Source: Nitrospinota bacterium
Lineage (GTDB): Bacteria; Nitrospinota_A; UBA7883; JACRLM01
DNA: 64,000 bases
Direction of reading: 5' to 3'
NCBI GenBank assembly: GCA_016208975.1
Contig: JACQXA010000001.1
Span: 1 to 64,000 of the forward strand
The notes below the pieces were generated by a model that had not been told where the DNA came from, did not search any database, and saw only the letters and a list, made by a program, of their open reading frames with translations. The first letter of the stretch is position 1, and every line of letters begins with the position of its first letter. Both the position numbers and the translations under genes were made by a program. This document shows positions 13,803 to 22,948 of the stretch, in pieces.

Positions 13803-14792
13803 TTATTTTCGTCTCAACATTTCCAGCGCCGCGCCGTAAACCTCGTCCACGGTGATAGACTCCATACATAAATGATCCGTGGGGCATTTGCGTTTCCAGC
13901 AAGGGGCGCAGGCGGCTTTCTTGTAAATCACCTTCACATTGGGGCCCAGGGGGCTTGTTTCCTCCGGCGATGTGGGGCCGAAGATGGCCAGGGTGGGCGT
14001 GCCCAGCGCCGCTGATATATGCATGGGGCCTGTGTCGTTGGTTATGTAAATGGCCAGGCGGGCCATGACCGCGGCCAGCGCGCCGATGTCTGTCTTGCCA
14101 ACAAGGGAGAACGGTTTCACCTTTTCGCAGGTTTTTAAAATCTCATCTTCAGCCCACCGGTCTGCCTCGCCGCCCAGCAATACTATTTGATAATCGCTGG
14201 AAAGCCGGGCCGCCAGCTCCGCGAATTTTCTTGACGGCCACATCTTTGCGGAACCATAGGTTGCCCCGAACCCGAACCCCACAAAAGGTTTTTGAACGGG
14301 TGGCAAAATGCTCCCGGCCTTGGCTTTGGCTTCGGCGGTTACGGTAAGCTCCGGCGCGGCGATTGTGATGTCCGGGGCGATCTCCCGCGCCAGACGCAGG
14401 AAATACTCCGACTGATGGAGTGAATGTTTAACTCCCGGTTTGGCGACAGGGCGTGTGAGAAGCCAGGACCGCAAATCCCCCGCGTAACCAATCCTAGCGG
14501 GCGCGCCGGTTCGAAAAACCTCCCACGCCGACCGGAAGGAGTTGGGTAGAACCAGAGCCGTGTCGAATTTTTCCGCACGGGCTTTGGTGATATATCCGCC
14601 AGCGTCATCCAGCGGCAATACATCATTCGCCGAAGGTATCAAACGGCCAAGGCCTGCCAATTGGCTTTTCATCAACAAAGTTATTTGGCAGTGGGGCAGG
14701 GCGGCGCGGAGCCCCATTATGGACGGAGCGGCCATGACGCAATCGCCCAGCCAGTTGGGCATTCTGATCAGGATTTTGGATGGCTGGCTCAT
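13803..14792 (-). CDS. waaF: ADP-heptose:LPS heptosyltransferase II (WaaF/RfaF type)
   Basis: A 329-residue GT9-family glycosyltransferase that adds heptose to the LPS inner core on the cytoplasmic side of the inner membrane. The N-terminus ILIRMPNWLGDCVMAAP and the C-terminal FGPTSPEETSPLGP and CAPCWKRKCPTDHLCM blocks are typical of the heptosyltransferase II group. The start at 14792 (MSQPSKILI) was chosen over a 42-residue extension that lies inside the upstream lpxL-like gene. It follows that gene by 8 nt and is the last gene of the hisB-hisH-lpxL-waaF run. Confidence 0.9.
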   Translation of the reverse strand: MSQPSKILIRMPNWLGDCVMAAPSIMGLRAALPHCQITLLMKSQLAGLGRLIPSANDVLPLDDAGGYITKARAEKFDTALVLPNSFRSAWEVFRTGAPARIGYAGDLRSWLLTRPVAKPGVKHSLHQSEYFLRLAREIAPDITIAAPELTVTAEAKAKAGSILPPVQKPFVGFGFGATYGSAKMWPSRKFAELAARLSSDYQIVLLGGEADRWAEDEILKTCEKVKPFSLVGKTDIGALAAVMARLAIYITNDTGPMHISAALGTPTLAIFGPTSPEETSPLGPNVKVIYKKAACAPCWKRKCPTDHLCMESITVDEVYGAALEMLRRK

Positions 14793-14800
14793 TGGCTTTG

Positions 14801-15778
14801 CTATTTTGCCGGGGCGCTGGCGCCTGTGGTGGCGTTGATTATTTTCAAGTCCGCTTCGATGGCGGCCAGGTCTTTTTCCTCCGGCGCGGTCTTCCAGCGT
14901 TTGTGTATCCACAACCATTGTTCCGGGGCGGCTTTCACAGCCTCTTCCAGCGCCTCGTTTATCTTCATGGTGACAAGCCTTATGTTGGCGGACATGGAGC
15001 CTGTGGGATGTAATTTGACCGCCGGATGGATTTTCACTTTAAGGATATTCTCCCGCCCGTCCCATATGGAGAACATGGGCAATACCGGAGCGCCGGTCCG
15101 CAAAGAGGCCACGGCGGGGGCCACTATGGTGGCCGCAAGTTTTCCAAGGAACGGGGTGAAAATGTTGTTGAACCCGGCGTTTTGGTCCACCGCGATGGTC
15201 ACCATCCCACCGGAGCGAAGATGTTTGATTATCTCCGTGGCGGCGTTCTCCTTTTTGATAACGCCAAGGCCCGTGGATGTCCGGCAATCGTCGGTGAGCC
15301 AATCAATGTCTTTGTTGTCCACGGTGCGGATGACCGACCAGACTGGATAGCCCTCAAGGGCCAGCGCGCCGTTGGCCGTTTCGAACCAGCCGAAATGGGC
15401 CGTAGCCAGGATGACCCCTTTTTTCAGCGCAAAAGCTTCCTTAAGGTTCTCGAGCCCTTCGAAGCGGATTAACTTGTCCGCGTCTTCCCGCGTAAGCGAT
15501 TTCAGCCTGCCCGCCTGGATTATGAACCGGCCCCAGTGCAGGCACATCCTCCGGGCCAGCGCCGAAAGCTCCTCGCCGCTGGCGGAAGGATAAAGGTTGC
15601 GCATGTTATCCATGGCCACCTTCAGCCGCGTGGCGCGAACCACCAGCCAGAAGAGCCTCCCAACCAGGTTTCCCAGCGCCAGAGAACCTTTGAAAGAAAG
15701 CAGGTTAGCGAGCCATCGCAGACCAAGGGTGGCGAAGAATGCCAACTTACCGGGTAGCGGGTTCTTTTTCTTGCCCAC
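14801..15778 (-). CDS. Lipid A biosynthesis acyltransferase (LpxL/HtrB family)
   Basis: A protein of about 325 residues in the lysophospholipid acyltransferase-like family that adds secondary acyl chains to lipid A. A hydrophobic N-terminal segment (LAFFATLGLRWLANLLSF) anchors it in the membrane. The catalytic HX4E motif is seen as HFGWFE, and the conserved DQNAG block follows. The start is uncertain: GTG at 15778 lies 8 nt after the hisH stop and is used here, while TTG codons at 15793 and 15820 would overlap hisH. Which chain-transfer step it performs cannot be told from sequence. Confidence 0.86.
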   Translation of the reverse strand: MGKKKNPLPGKLAFFATLGLRWLANLLSFKGSLALGNLVGRLFWLVVRATRLKVAMDNMRNLYPSASGEELSALARRMCLHWGRFIIQAGRLKSLTREDADKLIRFEGLENLKEAFALKKGVILATAHFGWFETANGALALEGYPVWSVIRTVDNKDIDWLTDDCRTSTGLGVIKKENAATEIIKHLRSGGMVTIAVDQNAGFNNIFTPFLGKLAATIVAPAVASLRTGAPVLPMFSIWDGRENILKVKIHPAVKLHPTGSMSANIRLVTMKINEALEEAVKAAPEQWLWIHKRWKTAPEEKDLAAIEADLKIINATTGASAPAK

Positions 15779-15785
15779 GGGTTTG

Positions 15786-16412
15786 TTATACAAGTCCCGC
15801 CACGCGGGCGAAATTTGCAAGCACCGCCAGCCCGGCCCTTTGGCTTTTTTCCGGGTGGAACTGGGTGGCGAAAATGTTCCCGTTCTCCACCGCCGAGGCG
15901 AAGGTCTGCCCCGCGTATTCGGTGGTGGCGCACACTATGTCCGCTCCGGGTATTGGGAAGTAGGAGTGTACGAAATAAAAATCTGTCCCATCGGCGATGC
16001 CTTCGAACAACCGGCTTTTTTTCGTGATCCTGGCCTGGTTCCAGCCCATGTGGGGTATTTTGGCGCGCGATTCCTTCGGAAACGAAAACCTTACGCATTT
16101 TCCCGGAAATACGTTCAATCCGGTGATGGGGCCGAACTCATCACTCTCTTCGAAAAGTAGCTGGTAGCCCACGCAAATCCCCAGGAACGGTTTGCCCGAG
16201 CGAAGATATTCCCTTACCGGATTTAAGAGGCCATATTTTCCGAGATTGGCCATGCACTCGCCGAACGCGCCCACGCCCGGAAGAATGAGCGCTTCCGCCG
16301 AAAGCACATCCGCAGGGTTTGAGGAGACCAGGGTTCTCGCCCCGGTTTTTTCGACAGCTTTCTGCACGGACCTCAGGTTGCCGACATCGTAATCCACAAT
16401 CACCGCGGGCAT
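15786..16412 (-). CDS. hisH: Imidazole glycerol phosphate synthase, glutamine amidotransferase subunit
   Basis: A 208-residue class I glutamine amidotransferase that supplies ammonia to HisF in histidine biosynthesis. It begins MPAVIVDYDVGNLRSVQKA, as HisH proteins do. The nucleophile cysteine is in GICVGYQLL, and the His and Glu of the triad are in FHPEKS near the C-terminus. The ATG at 16412 has an AGGAT ribosome-binding site; an upstream extension to 16523 is rejected. It lies 49 nt after hisB. HisF and HisA are not in the window. Confidence 0.95.
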   Translation of the reverse strand: MPAVIVDYDVGNLRSVQKAVEKTGARTLVSSNPADVLSAEALILPGVGAFGECMANLGKYGLLNPVREYLRSGKPFLGICVGYQLLFEESDEFGPITGLNVFPGKCVRFSFPKESRAKIPHMGWNQARITKKSRLFEGIADGTDFYFVHSYFPIPGADIVCATTEYAGQTFASAVENGNIFATQFHPEKSQRAGLAVLANFARVAGLV

Positions 16413-16461
16413 GGCTGTATCCTGTAAATAGTTGGTATAACCGGCGGACTCGGGGCGGTTT

Positions 16462-17052
16462 TTAAAGCACGCCCTTGGTGGAGGGCACAATGCCTTCCAG
16501 CCGGGGGTTTTTCTCCACCGCATGGCCCAGCGCCCTGGCCACGGCCTTGAACATGGCCTCTATCACATGGTGCAGGTTTGTCCCATGGCGGGCGGTGATA
16601 TGGAGCGTAATACCCGCCGCGTTGACGAAGGCGCGGACAAACTCCTCGGCCAGTTCCGCGTCGAACTCTCCCACCTTGCCCTTGGGCAGTTCCGCCTCGA
16701 ACACGCAGAAGGGCCTGCCGGAAATGTCCAGGCTGGCCTCCACCAGCGCCTCGTTCAAGGGGACGGAGGCGAAACCGTAACGGTTAATCCCTTTCTTGTC
16801 TCCCAAAGCGTTTACCAGCGCCATTCCTAGCGTAAGGCCCACGTCCTCCACCGTATGATGGCCATCTATCTGGATGTCCCCTTTGGCCGATACGCTCATG
16901 TCTATAAGAGAATGGCGGGCCAGATGGTCCAGCATATGGTCGAAAAAAGGTATCCCAGTGTTGTGGGCGCTTTTCCCGGAGCCGTCCAGATCGAGTTCGA
17001 CGGTGATGTCCGTCTCGTTGGTTTTCCTAGTTATGTTCGCAGTTCTGGCCAT
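16462..17052 (-). CDS. hisB: Imidazoleglycerol-phosphate dehydratase
   Basis: A 196-residue monofunctional HisB, the dehydratase of histidine biosynthesis that makes imidazole-acetol phosphate. The metal-binding motifs are seen as FFDHMLDHLARH near residue 35, DGHHTVEDVGLTLG near 62, and the second-half HHVIEAMFKAVARAL. There is no N-terminal phosphatase domain, unlike the fused enterobacterial form. It heads a reverse-strand run with hisH, lpxL-like and waaF. No clear ribosome-binding site precedes the ATG. Confidence 0.95.
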   Translation of the reverse strand: MARTANITRKTNETDITVELDLDGSGKSAHNTGIPFFDHMLDHLARHSLIDMSVSAKGDIQIDGHHTVEDVGLTLGMALVNALGDKKGINRYGFASVPLNEALVEASLDISGRPFCVFEAELPKGKVGEFDAELAEEFVRAFVNAAGITLHITARHGTNLHHVIEAMFKAVARALGHAVEKNPRLEGIVPSTKGVL

Positions 17053-17242
17053 TCGTTTAAAAAACCTTATGTTTCATGGGATACGGGATACATGTTACCC
17101 GATTTTGCGCCGGTTGCCCATATTTAGCCGCTTTTAGACAGTGTAGATTTCGGGCTTTTTCATCCCGGCTTTGGGGTTTATACTTAGGTACTGCCAATGG
17201 GGCAGAGGATGGTTAACTGAGGGTTTTTTAGCAAGCAGGCAT

Positions 17243-18709
17243 ATGCCGCAAACGCTTGACGAAGATATATCGCGCCTTGTGAGCCTGGTGGCCAACGTCA
17301 CCGACGCGTTCACGGCGGCCTTGTTCCTCGTAGAGGGCAAGAAGGGGGATAAACTCAGGCTTCGCGCCTGCCAGTCCCTTTCCAACAGTGTTGTGCCCGG
17401 GGCGGAGTTCCCTGTGGGGCACGGCCTTGTGGGTTGGGTGGCCAAGACCGGCAAGTTCACCCAGGCCGCGAATTTCAAGAGCGACACTACCACGCTACAG
17501 TTCTATTCGAAGGACGAAGACATAAAATCCTTCGCCGCCGCGCCGGTGCTGGACCATTCCGGCAGGGTGATGGGGGTGTTAAGCGTGGACAGCAAGAAAA
17601 ACTACGTCTTCACCGAGAAGATGGGGAAGATACTGGTGGAATTCGCGGCGGCCCTGGCCAATGTGGTCATCCATGGCCGCAAGCGGATACGCCTCAACGT
17701 GGAAGCGATGGCTCTGGACGGCCTGCTGGAGGTGGTCAACCGCCTTACGGCTTGCGAGACCATCGCCGAGCTGGCCCAAACGTTGCGGGCGGCGGCGCCT
17801 CCGCTTATCCCCCACGAGTTGCTGACGCTGGCCGTGAAATCCTTCGACGACGAGGGGTTCTACCTTGTGGGGATGAACGACCACGGCAATGGCAATAACC
17901 GCCATACTGCCTTGCCCCTCACCCATTACAGGATGGGCTGGGTTATCCATAATTCCATGCCCGTAAACCTGCCGGAGATAGACGGGGCGCCCATATATCC
18001 CGGATGCGGGAACATCTGGCGGTCGTTCATCGGCGCGCCCATGGTTTCCCACGATCAGACCGTGGGGGCGGTGGCCCTGCTTTCAAGGAAACCGCGGGCT
18101 TTCCGTCAGGCGGATTTCAAGGCGTTGCAGATACTGGCGGCGGCATGCTCGTCGGCTTTCGTGTGCCTGTACATGCACAACAAGGAGAAAAAATCGGTAT
18201 TGCGAGACCCGCTCACGCGGCTTGTCACCCATCGCTATCTTCTGGAGTCCATGGGGCCGGTGGAGAGGTCTTCCGCCGTCCTGGCCATCAACGTGATGAA
18301 GTTCGGCATGATAAACGCCGAGCTGGGGCATGACGGCGGCGACGAGTTCCTCATGGAGATGGCCGGCAGGCTTAAAAGGCTTGTGGGTGACGATGGGATG
18401 GTTTGCCGGTATTACGGCGACAGGTTCCTGGTGTTCCTTGAAGACCATAGCGCCGAAAAAGCCGTATCGGCGGTGGAGGGGATACTTAAATCCATAGACA
18501 CCGAGCCGTTCATGGTAAATGGCGCCACGTTCCTGGCCCCGGTCTCCGTGGGCGTGGCCACAAGCCCCGAAGACGGGCGCGACATGGAGGAACTTATCGC
18601 CAAGGCCCATCTGGCCGCCGACAGGTCCAAAACATCCCCTGGCCGGGTGGCGTTCTTTAGCGACACACAAACCCCCCTTCAATTCAAACTGCGTTCACTG
18701 GAAAGGTAA
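17243..18709 (+). CDS. GAF-domain protein with degenerate GGDEF domain
   Basis: A 488-residue cytoplasmic protein. It has an N-terminal GAF domain (about 10-150), a second GAF-like domain (about 170-325), and a C-terminal GGDEF-fold domain (about 330-485) that begins RDPLTRLVTHRYLLE. The text GGDEF occurs at residues 365-369, but this is the GHxxGD helix region, not the active site. The true catalytic loop is YYGDRF at 390-395, where arginine replaces the catalytic glutamate. It is therefore probably not a diguanylate cyclase but a sensor or nucleotide-binding scaffold. It ends 9 nt before mreB, which suggests a link to cell shape. The ATG at 17243 was chosen over an upstream extension. Confidence 0.85.
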   Translation: MPQTLDEDISRLVSLVANVTDAFTAALFLVEGKKGDKLRLRACQSLSNSVVPGAEFPVGHGLVGWVAKTGKFTQAANFKSDTTTLQFYSKDEDIKSFAAAPVLDHSGRVMGVLSVDSKKNYVFTEKMGKILVEFAAALANVVIHGRKRIRLNVEAMALDGLLEVVNRLTACETIAELAQTLRAAAPPLIPHELLTLAVKSFDDEGFYLVGMNDHGNGNNRHTALPLTHYRMGWVIHNSMPVNLPEIDGAPIYPGCGNIWRSFIGAPMVSHDQTVGAVALLSRKPRAFRQADFKALQILAAACSSAFVCLYMHNKEKKSVLRDPLTRLVTHRYLLESMGPVERSSAVLAINVMKFGMINAELGHDGGDEFLMEMAGRLKRLVGDDGMVCRYYGDRFLVFLEDHSAEKAVSAVEGILKSIDTEPFMVNGATFLAPVSVGVATSPEDGRDMEELIAKAHLAADRSKTSPGRVAFFSDTQTPLQFKLRSLER

Positions 18710-18718
18710 CCCGCCCTG

Positions 18719-19744
18719 ATGTTGTTCGAGAAGTTATACAATTTTGTCTCCGCCGATATGGCCATGGACCTGGGCACCGCAAACACTCTGGTGCATATCC
18801 GGAACAAAGGCATAGTGCTCAACGAGCCTTCGGTGGTTGTGATCACCAAAAAAGGGGAAAGGCTTTTGGCCATCGGCGCCGAAGCCAAGGCCATGTATGG
18901 CAAAACCCCCGACGAATACGTGGCCGTGCGCCCCATGAAAGACGGAGTGATAGCCGATTTCGATTCCACCCGGAAAATGATCGCCTATTTCATAAAAAAA
19001 ACGCGCCCCAGCATGTTCACGCTGAAACCCAAAATAGTTATCGGCGTGCCTTCGGGCATAACCCAGGTAGAGAAACGGGCCGTCATAGACTCGGCCATGG
19101 GGGCGGGGGTGCGGGAGGTGTTCCTGGTGGAGGAGCCCATGGCCGCGGCCATCGGCACCAAAATGCCCGTGTGGGACTCGGTGGGGAACCTGATAGTGGA
19201 CATCGGCGGCGGCACCACGGAGGTTGCCATCATTTCCATGTTCGCCACGGCCTACTCGGAGTCCATCCGGGTGGCGGGGGATGAGATGGACGAGGCCATC
19301 GTGCGCCATGTGCGGCAAAAACACAGCCTGGACATCGGCATTTTCGAGGCGGAGCGGGTGAAGATCGCCATAGGCTCCGCCTTTCCGCAGGAACAGAAAG
19401 TAACCACCAAGACGTTTGGCAGAAATATAGTGAACGGATTGCCCACCGGGATAGAAATTTCCGACGACGATGTGAGGGAGGCCCTGGAAGAGCCGGTTCG
19501 CGCCATCATAGACGCCACCAAGAAGGCCATGGAAAAAACCACACCGGAATTCGCCCAGGACATTTCCAGCCGGGGCATAGTGCTGGCCGGAGGGGGCGCC
19601 CTTCTGAAAGGATTGGGCCAGCGGCTCAAAAAAGAGCTTCAGGTGCCTGTTTACCGCGCCAAAGACCCCCTCACCGCCGTGGCCAGGGGCGCGGGAATCG
19701 TTCTGGAGAAATGGAAGACCTTCAGAAGAGTGACCATAAACTAA
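18719..19744 (+). CDS. mreB: Rod shape-determining protein MreB
   Basis: A 341-residue actin-like protein that forms membrane-associated filaments and directs cell-wall elongation. Nucleotide-binding motifs are DLGTANTLVHI near residue 17, VDIGGGTTEVAI near 160, and GIVLAGGGALLKGL near 288. An N-terminal amphipathic segment (MLFEKLYNFV) is the usual membrane-binding helix. Length is normal. The usual partners mreC and mreD do not follow; the next gene is motA. Confidence 0.95.
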   Translation: MLFEKLYNFVSADMAMDLGTANTLVHIRNKGIVLNEPSVVVITKKGERLLAIGAEAKAMYGKTPDEYVAVRPMKDGVIADFDSTRKMIAYFIKKTRPSMFTLKPKIVIGVPSGITQVEKRAVIDSAMGAGVREVFLVEEPMAAAIGTKMPVWDSVGNLIVDIGGGTTEVAIISMFATAYSESIRVAGDEMDEAIVRHVRQKHSLDIGIFEAERVKIAIGSAFPQEQKVTTKTFGRNIVNGLPTGIEISDDDVREALEEPVRAIIDATKKAMEKTTPEFAQDISSRGIVLAGGGALLKGLGQRLKKELQVPVYRAKDPLTAVARGAGIVLEKWKTFRRVTIN

Positions 19745-19816
19745 ATTTTGCGTTGTCCAGACTCTATGCGGTAGGGGGGCGGGAATATTAAATTATCATG
19801 GTCTTTGTCTAAAAAC

Positions 19817-19847
19817 TTGATTTTATAAAATGCCTTTATGTTATACT
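19817..19847 (+). promoter_or_regulatory. Probable promoter for motA
   Basis: TTGATT (19817-19822) and TATACT (19842-19847), 19 bp apart, precede a leader of roughly 135 nt. The leader contains a GGAAGGG...CCCTTCC hairpin and a CCGGTT...AACCGG hairpin. Spacing is longer than ideal. The rest of the 246-nt mreB-motA gap shows nothing else recognisable. Confidence 0.4.
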
Positions 19848-19990
19848 TTCGGCTCTTTTGTATTTGGAAGGGAATGATACAGTTTTTGCCCTTCCGGAAT
19901 GGCGGGTTTCCGGTTAAACCGGGAGCTAAAAGAGCATGGTTGAGGCTGTGCGTTGTACCAAGGTTTGTAGGGATATTTAGGTAGAAGGTC

Positions 19991-20848
19991 ATGTCATCCA
20001 TAGCTGGGATTATCATCGTTCTGGTGGCCGTTATTGGCGGTTACATCATGGAGCACGGTAATCTGGCCATTTTGATCCAGCCGGCGGAAGTCGTGATAAT
20101 ATTCGGCGCGGCTATCGGCGGCGTGGTGATAGCCTCGCCCCCGGCTGTTATAAAGGCTATCATCCAGGGTTTTAAATACGTCGTTACGGGCAAAACCCGG
20201 TCCAAAAAGGATTACGTTGACCTGCTTAAATGCCTGAACGAAATCATACAGAAAATAAGGAAAGACGGGCTGGCTTCAATTGAAGAGTCCATGGACAAGC
20301 CCAATAACAGCCCCATTTTCAAGAAATACCCCGCTGTGCTGAACAACCATCATGCGGTGGCCTACATAACCGACTCGTTCAGGATAATCAGCACCACGAA
20401 AATATCCCCAAACAAGCTGGGCATGCTGATGGACACCGAGCTGGACACCCATCACGACGAAATGATGGTGTCGGTGAATTCAGTGAGCAACGTGGCCGAC
20501 TCGCTCCCCGGCCTGGGTATCGTGGCGGCGGTGCTGGGCGTGGTGATAACCATGCAGAAAATGAGCGAGCCGCCGGAGGTGCTGGGACACAGCATCGGCG
20601 CGGCGCTGGTGGGCACTTTTTTGGGTATCTTGATGAGTTACGGTTTCGTGGGGCCTATGGCCAAGAAGCTGGAGCATCTGGTGGCCAACGAGACCCAATA
20701 CCTGCGTGTCATCCGGGAGATCATAATTGCGTTTGTCGGCGGGGAGCCGGTGCAGATAGCCATAGAGTTCGGCAGGAAAGTCATCCCCGGCAACGTTAAA
20801 CCAACCTTCAGCGAGATGGAAGCGGAGCTGAGGAAAACCAAGGCCTAA
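19991..20848 (+). CDS. motA: Flagellar motor stator protein MotA/PomA
   Basis: A 285-residue inner-membrane protein with four predicted spans. It opens with SSIAGIIIVLVAVIGGYIM, and a second pair of spans contains GLGIVAAVLGVVITM and GAALVGTFLGILMSYGFVGP. It is the ion-conducting stator ring of the flagellar motor. An AGAAGG ribosome-binding site precedes the ATG. Its obligatory partner MotB is not next to it: the following gene is on the other strand. It could still pair with a MotB encoded elsewhere. Confidence 0.9.
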   Translation: MSSIAGIIIVLVAVIGGYIMEHGNLAILIQPAEVVIIFGAAIGGVVIASPPAVIKAIIQGFKYVVTGKTRSKKDYVDLLKCLNEIIQKIRKDGLASIEESMDKPNNSPIFKKYPAVLNNHHAVAYITDSFRIISTTKISPNKLGMLMDTELDTHHDEMMVSVNSVSNVADSLPGLGIVAAVLGVVITMQKMSEPPEVLGHSIGAALVGTFLGILMSYGFVGPMAKKLEHLVANETQYLRVIREIIIAFVGGEPVQIAIEFGRKVIPGNVKPTFSEMEAELRKTKA

Positions 20849-20886
20849 AAGCCCCGGATTCCCGGATAACGCTGGTGAAAAATCGC

Positions 20887-20963
20887 GTCATGGTGAGCCT
20901 CGCCGAACCATGACACGCAACATTATTGCCACCCCTCGGCAGGCTCGGGGTGACAACGGATTA
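20887..20963. repeat. Two REP-like hairpins
   Basis: GTCATGGT (20887-20894) pairs with ACCATGAC (20907-20914) around GAGCCTCGCCGA. A second hairpin in the next 50 nt pairs CACCCC with GGGGTG around TCGGCAGGCTC. Both carry the same CTCG-type centre, so they look like diverged copies of one short palindromic intergenic repeat between the convergent motA and cobA-hemD genes. Confidence 0.6.
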
Positions 20964-20976
20964 AAACCCCGCCCGG

Positions 20977-22497
20977 TTATTTCGAGTAGTAAGACTCCAA
21001 CGCCACGGCCAGCGCCTCGGTGGTATAGTCTTTCGGCTCTATCGAAGGCTCCAGCCCGAATTTTCTGGCCGTGTCCGACGTGATGGGGCCGATGGACGCC
21101 ACCTTAACGCCATTCATCAACCGGACAGCCTCTTCCTTGCCGAACATATCCATGAAGTTGGACACGGTGGAGGATGAGGTGAAAGTCACCGCGTCCACCC
21201 GGTTTTCGCTGAACAGCTTTACCATCTCGTCTTTTAACGCCGCCGGTTTCACCGTTTCATAGGCTTCCGCCACGGTGACATTGGCGCCTAGCTTTACGAG
21301 CTCTTCGGGAAGTACCTCGCGGGCCACTTTGGCGCGGGGTATAAGGATATTTTTGCCCTTCAGGTTTTCGCCACCCAGCGCGCCAAGGATGGCTTCGGCC
21401 CGGTACTCCGATGGCACGGCCGCCACCCGCACGCCAAGGTTTTCGATAGCCTCGGCGGTTTTGGGGCCGATGGCGCAAATTTGGGGGCCTTTGAGCTCGC
21501 GGATGTCCGACCCGCGCTCTTTGAGCCTTTGCAGGAAATAACGCACACCGTTAACTGATGTGAAGATGACCCAGTCAAACTGCGGCAATCTTTCAATGGC
21601 CGCGTCCAGGCTATCCCACGAATCCGGTTGTTTGGTCTCGATGGTGGGAAACTCTATAACGTCCGCGCCGGATTTTTTGAGTCTGTCAGCGAAAACCGAG
21701 GCCTGCTCCCGGGCGCGGGTTACAACTATCTTCCTGCCGAACAACGGTTTTTTCTCGAACCAGTCCAGCGTGGGTTTTAAACTTACCACGTCTCCCACCA
21801 CGGTGAGGGCGGGGGGTTTTATGCCCGCCTTGGCCACCTTCTCCACGATATCGGCCAGTGTGCCGGTTACCGTTTTCTGCTCCGGCGTGGTGCCCCAGCG
21901 GATAACCGCCACGGGAGTGCTGGCGGCCCTGCCGTTTTTCGTGAGGTTGTCCACGATGTTGGGCAGGTTTTTTACGCCCATGAAGAACACCAGCGTGCCA
22001 ATCCCTGTGGCCAGCTTGTCCCAATGGATGTTCGACTCTTCCTTGGTAGGGTCCTCATGCCCGGTTACAAAGGCCACGGTGGCGGTGAAATCCCGATGGG
22101 TGAGTGGGATACCCGAATAAGCGGACGCGGCCACCGCCGCCGTAACGCCCGGAACAACCTCGTACCGTAAACCGGCCTTTATAAGCTCCTCGGCCTCCTC
22201 GCCGCCCCGGCCGAAAATGAACGGGTCGCCCCCTTTTAAGCGGGCCACGCTTTTCCCGGCGCGGCATTTTTCCACCAGCAGGCTGTTGATGTTTTCCTGG
22301 GTCATGGTATGGGCGCCGCCCATCTTGCCAACGTAGATTACCTCGGCGTCTTTCCGCGCGAAATCCAGCAGGCGCGGGTTGGCCAGGTAGTCATAAACAA
22401 CAACGTCGGCTTCTTCTATAAGGGCGCGGCCTTTCAACGTAAGCAGGCCAGGGTCGCCGGGACCGGCCCCGATCAGATAAACGATACCTTCAGGCAT
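20977..22497 (-). CDS. CobA-HemD fusion: uroporphyrinogen-III methyltransferase / synthase
   Basis: A 506-residue two-domain enzyme of tetrapyrrole synthesis. Residues 1-245 are an SAM-dependent uroporphyrinogen-III C-methyltransferase ([46 protein letters not shown]), which makes precorrin-2. Residues 250-506 are uroporphyrinogen-III synthase ([29 protein letters not shown]). The fusion is common in bacteria outside the enterobacteria. The ATG at 22497 has no ribosome-binding site; a TATAGT hexamer lies 8 nt upstream. The gene begins only about 40 nt after the 3' end of rnpB. Confidence 0.95.
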   Translation of the reverse strand: MPEGIVYLIGAGPGDPGLLTLKGRALIEEADVVVYDYLANPRLLDFARKDAEVIYVGKMGGAHTMTQENINSLLVEKCRAGKSVARLKGGDPFIFGRGGEEAEELIKAGLRYEVVPGVTAAVAASAYSGIPLTHRDFTATVAFVTGHEDPTKEESNIHWDKLATGIGTLVFFMGVKNLPNIVDNLTKNGRAASTPVAVIRWGTTPEQKTVTGTLADIVEKVAKAGIKPPALTVVGDVVSLKPTLDWFEKKPLFGRKIVVTRAREQASVFADRLKKSGADVIEFPTIETKQPDSWDSLDAAIERLPQFDWVIFTSVNGVRYFLQRLKERGSDIRELKGPQICAIGPKTAEAIENLGVRVAAVPSEYRAEAILGALGGENLKGKNILIPRAKVAREVLPEELVKLGANVTVAEAYETVKPAALKDEMVKLFSENRVDAVTFTSSSTVSNFMDMFGKEEAVRLMNGVKVASIGPITSDTARKFGLEPSIEPKDYTTEALAVALESYYSK

Positions 22498-22505
22498 AAA
22501 TTCTC

Positions 22506-22511
22506 ACTATA
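22506..22511 (-). promoter_or_regulatory. -10-like element for a predicted leaderless cobA-hemD mRNA
   Basis: On the reverse strand TATAGT is followed by GAGAATTT and then the ATG. The 8-nt spacing leaves no room for a ribosome-binding site. The element lies just after the T-run that ends rnpB. No clear -35 is visible. Confidence 0.45.
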
Positions 22512-22534
22512 AAAAGAGTGACGACAAAAAAAAT

Positions 22535-22943
22535 GAAGAGGCCGGTTGTAAGCCGGATTTTGTGCCGGAACCCCGAAAGGTTCCGATGACGGCCATTCCT
22601 CTAGCCGCTCCGTTGCCGGGCGGTCCAGCGGCCTACCCGGAAGCGTAAGACGAGCCGCCTTATGCCTGGCCTTTCAGCCAGGCGCGCTTCCCTATTTGGC
22701 CTTGCGCCAGGCAGGGCTTGCCATGCCAGCGATGTCGCCACCGCCGCGGTGGGCTCTTACCCCACCATTTCACCCTTACCGCGCCCGCCGGGTTAACGGC
22801 AGGCGGTAGGCGGTATGCTTTCTGTTGCGCTTTCCCTGGGGTTGCCCCCGCTCTCCGTTAGGGAGTGCCTTGCTCTATGGCGTCCGGACTTTCCTCCCGC
22901 CCTTGCCAAAGGCAAGAGCCAGCGGCCGTCCCCCAGCCTCTTC
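22535..22943 (-). ncRNA. rnpB: RNase P RNA, bacterial type
   Basis: About 409 nt. Read on the reverse strand, it has the invariant GGGAGGAAAGTCCGGAC near the 5' end, an AGAGGAATGGCCGTC block near the 3' end, and finishes ACAAAATCCGGCTTAC. The terminal helix P1 pairs 5' GAAGAGGCTGG with 3' CCGGCCTCTTC. A run of eight T follows at once and would end transcription. This is the catalytic RNA that trims tRNA 5' ends. The coordinates follow the P1 helix and may be off by a few bases. Confidence 0.95.
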
Positions 22944-22948
22944 GTTTA

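Noticed and set aside
15779-15820. Longer start of the lpxL-like gene at 15793 or 15820
   Set aside because: Both are TTG codons overlapping the hisH end; GTG 15778 just after the hisH stop is more economical, though this is not certain.
18335-18349. GGDEF active site at residues 365-369
   Set aside because: By position it is the GHxxGD helix; the catalytic hairpin is the later YGDRF.
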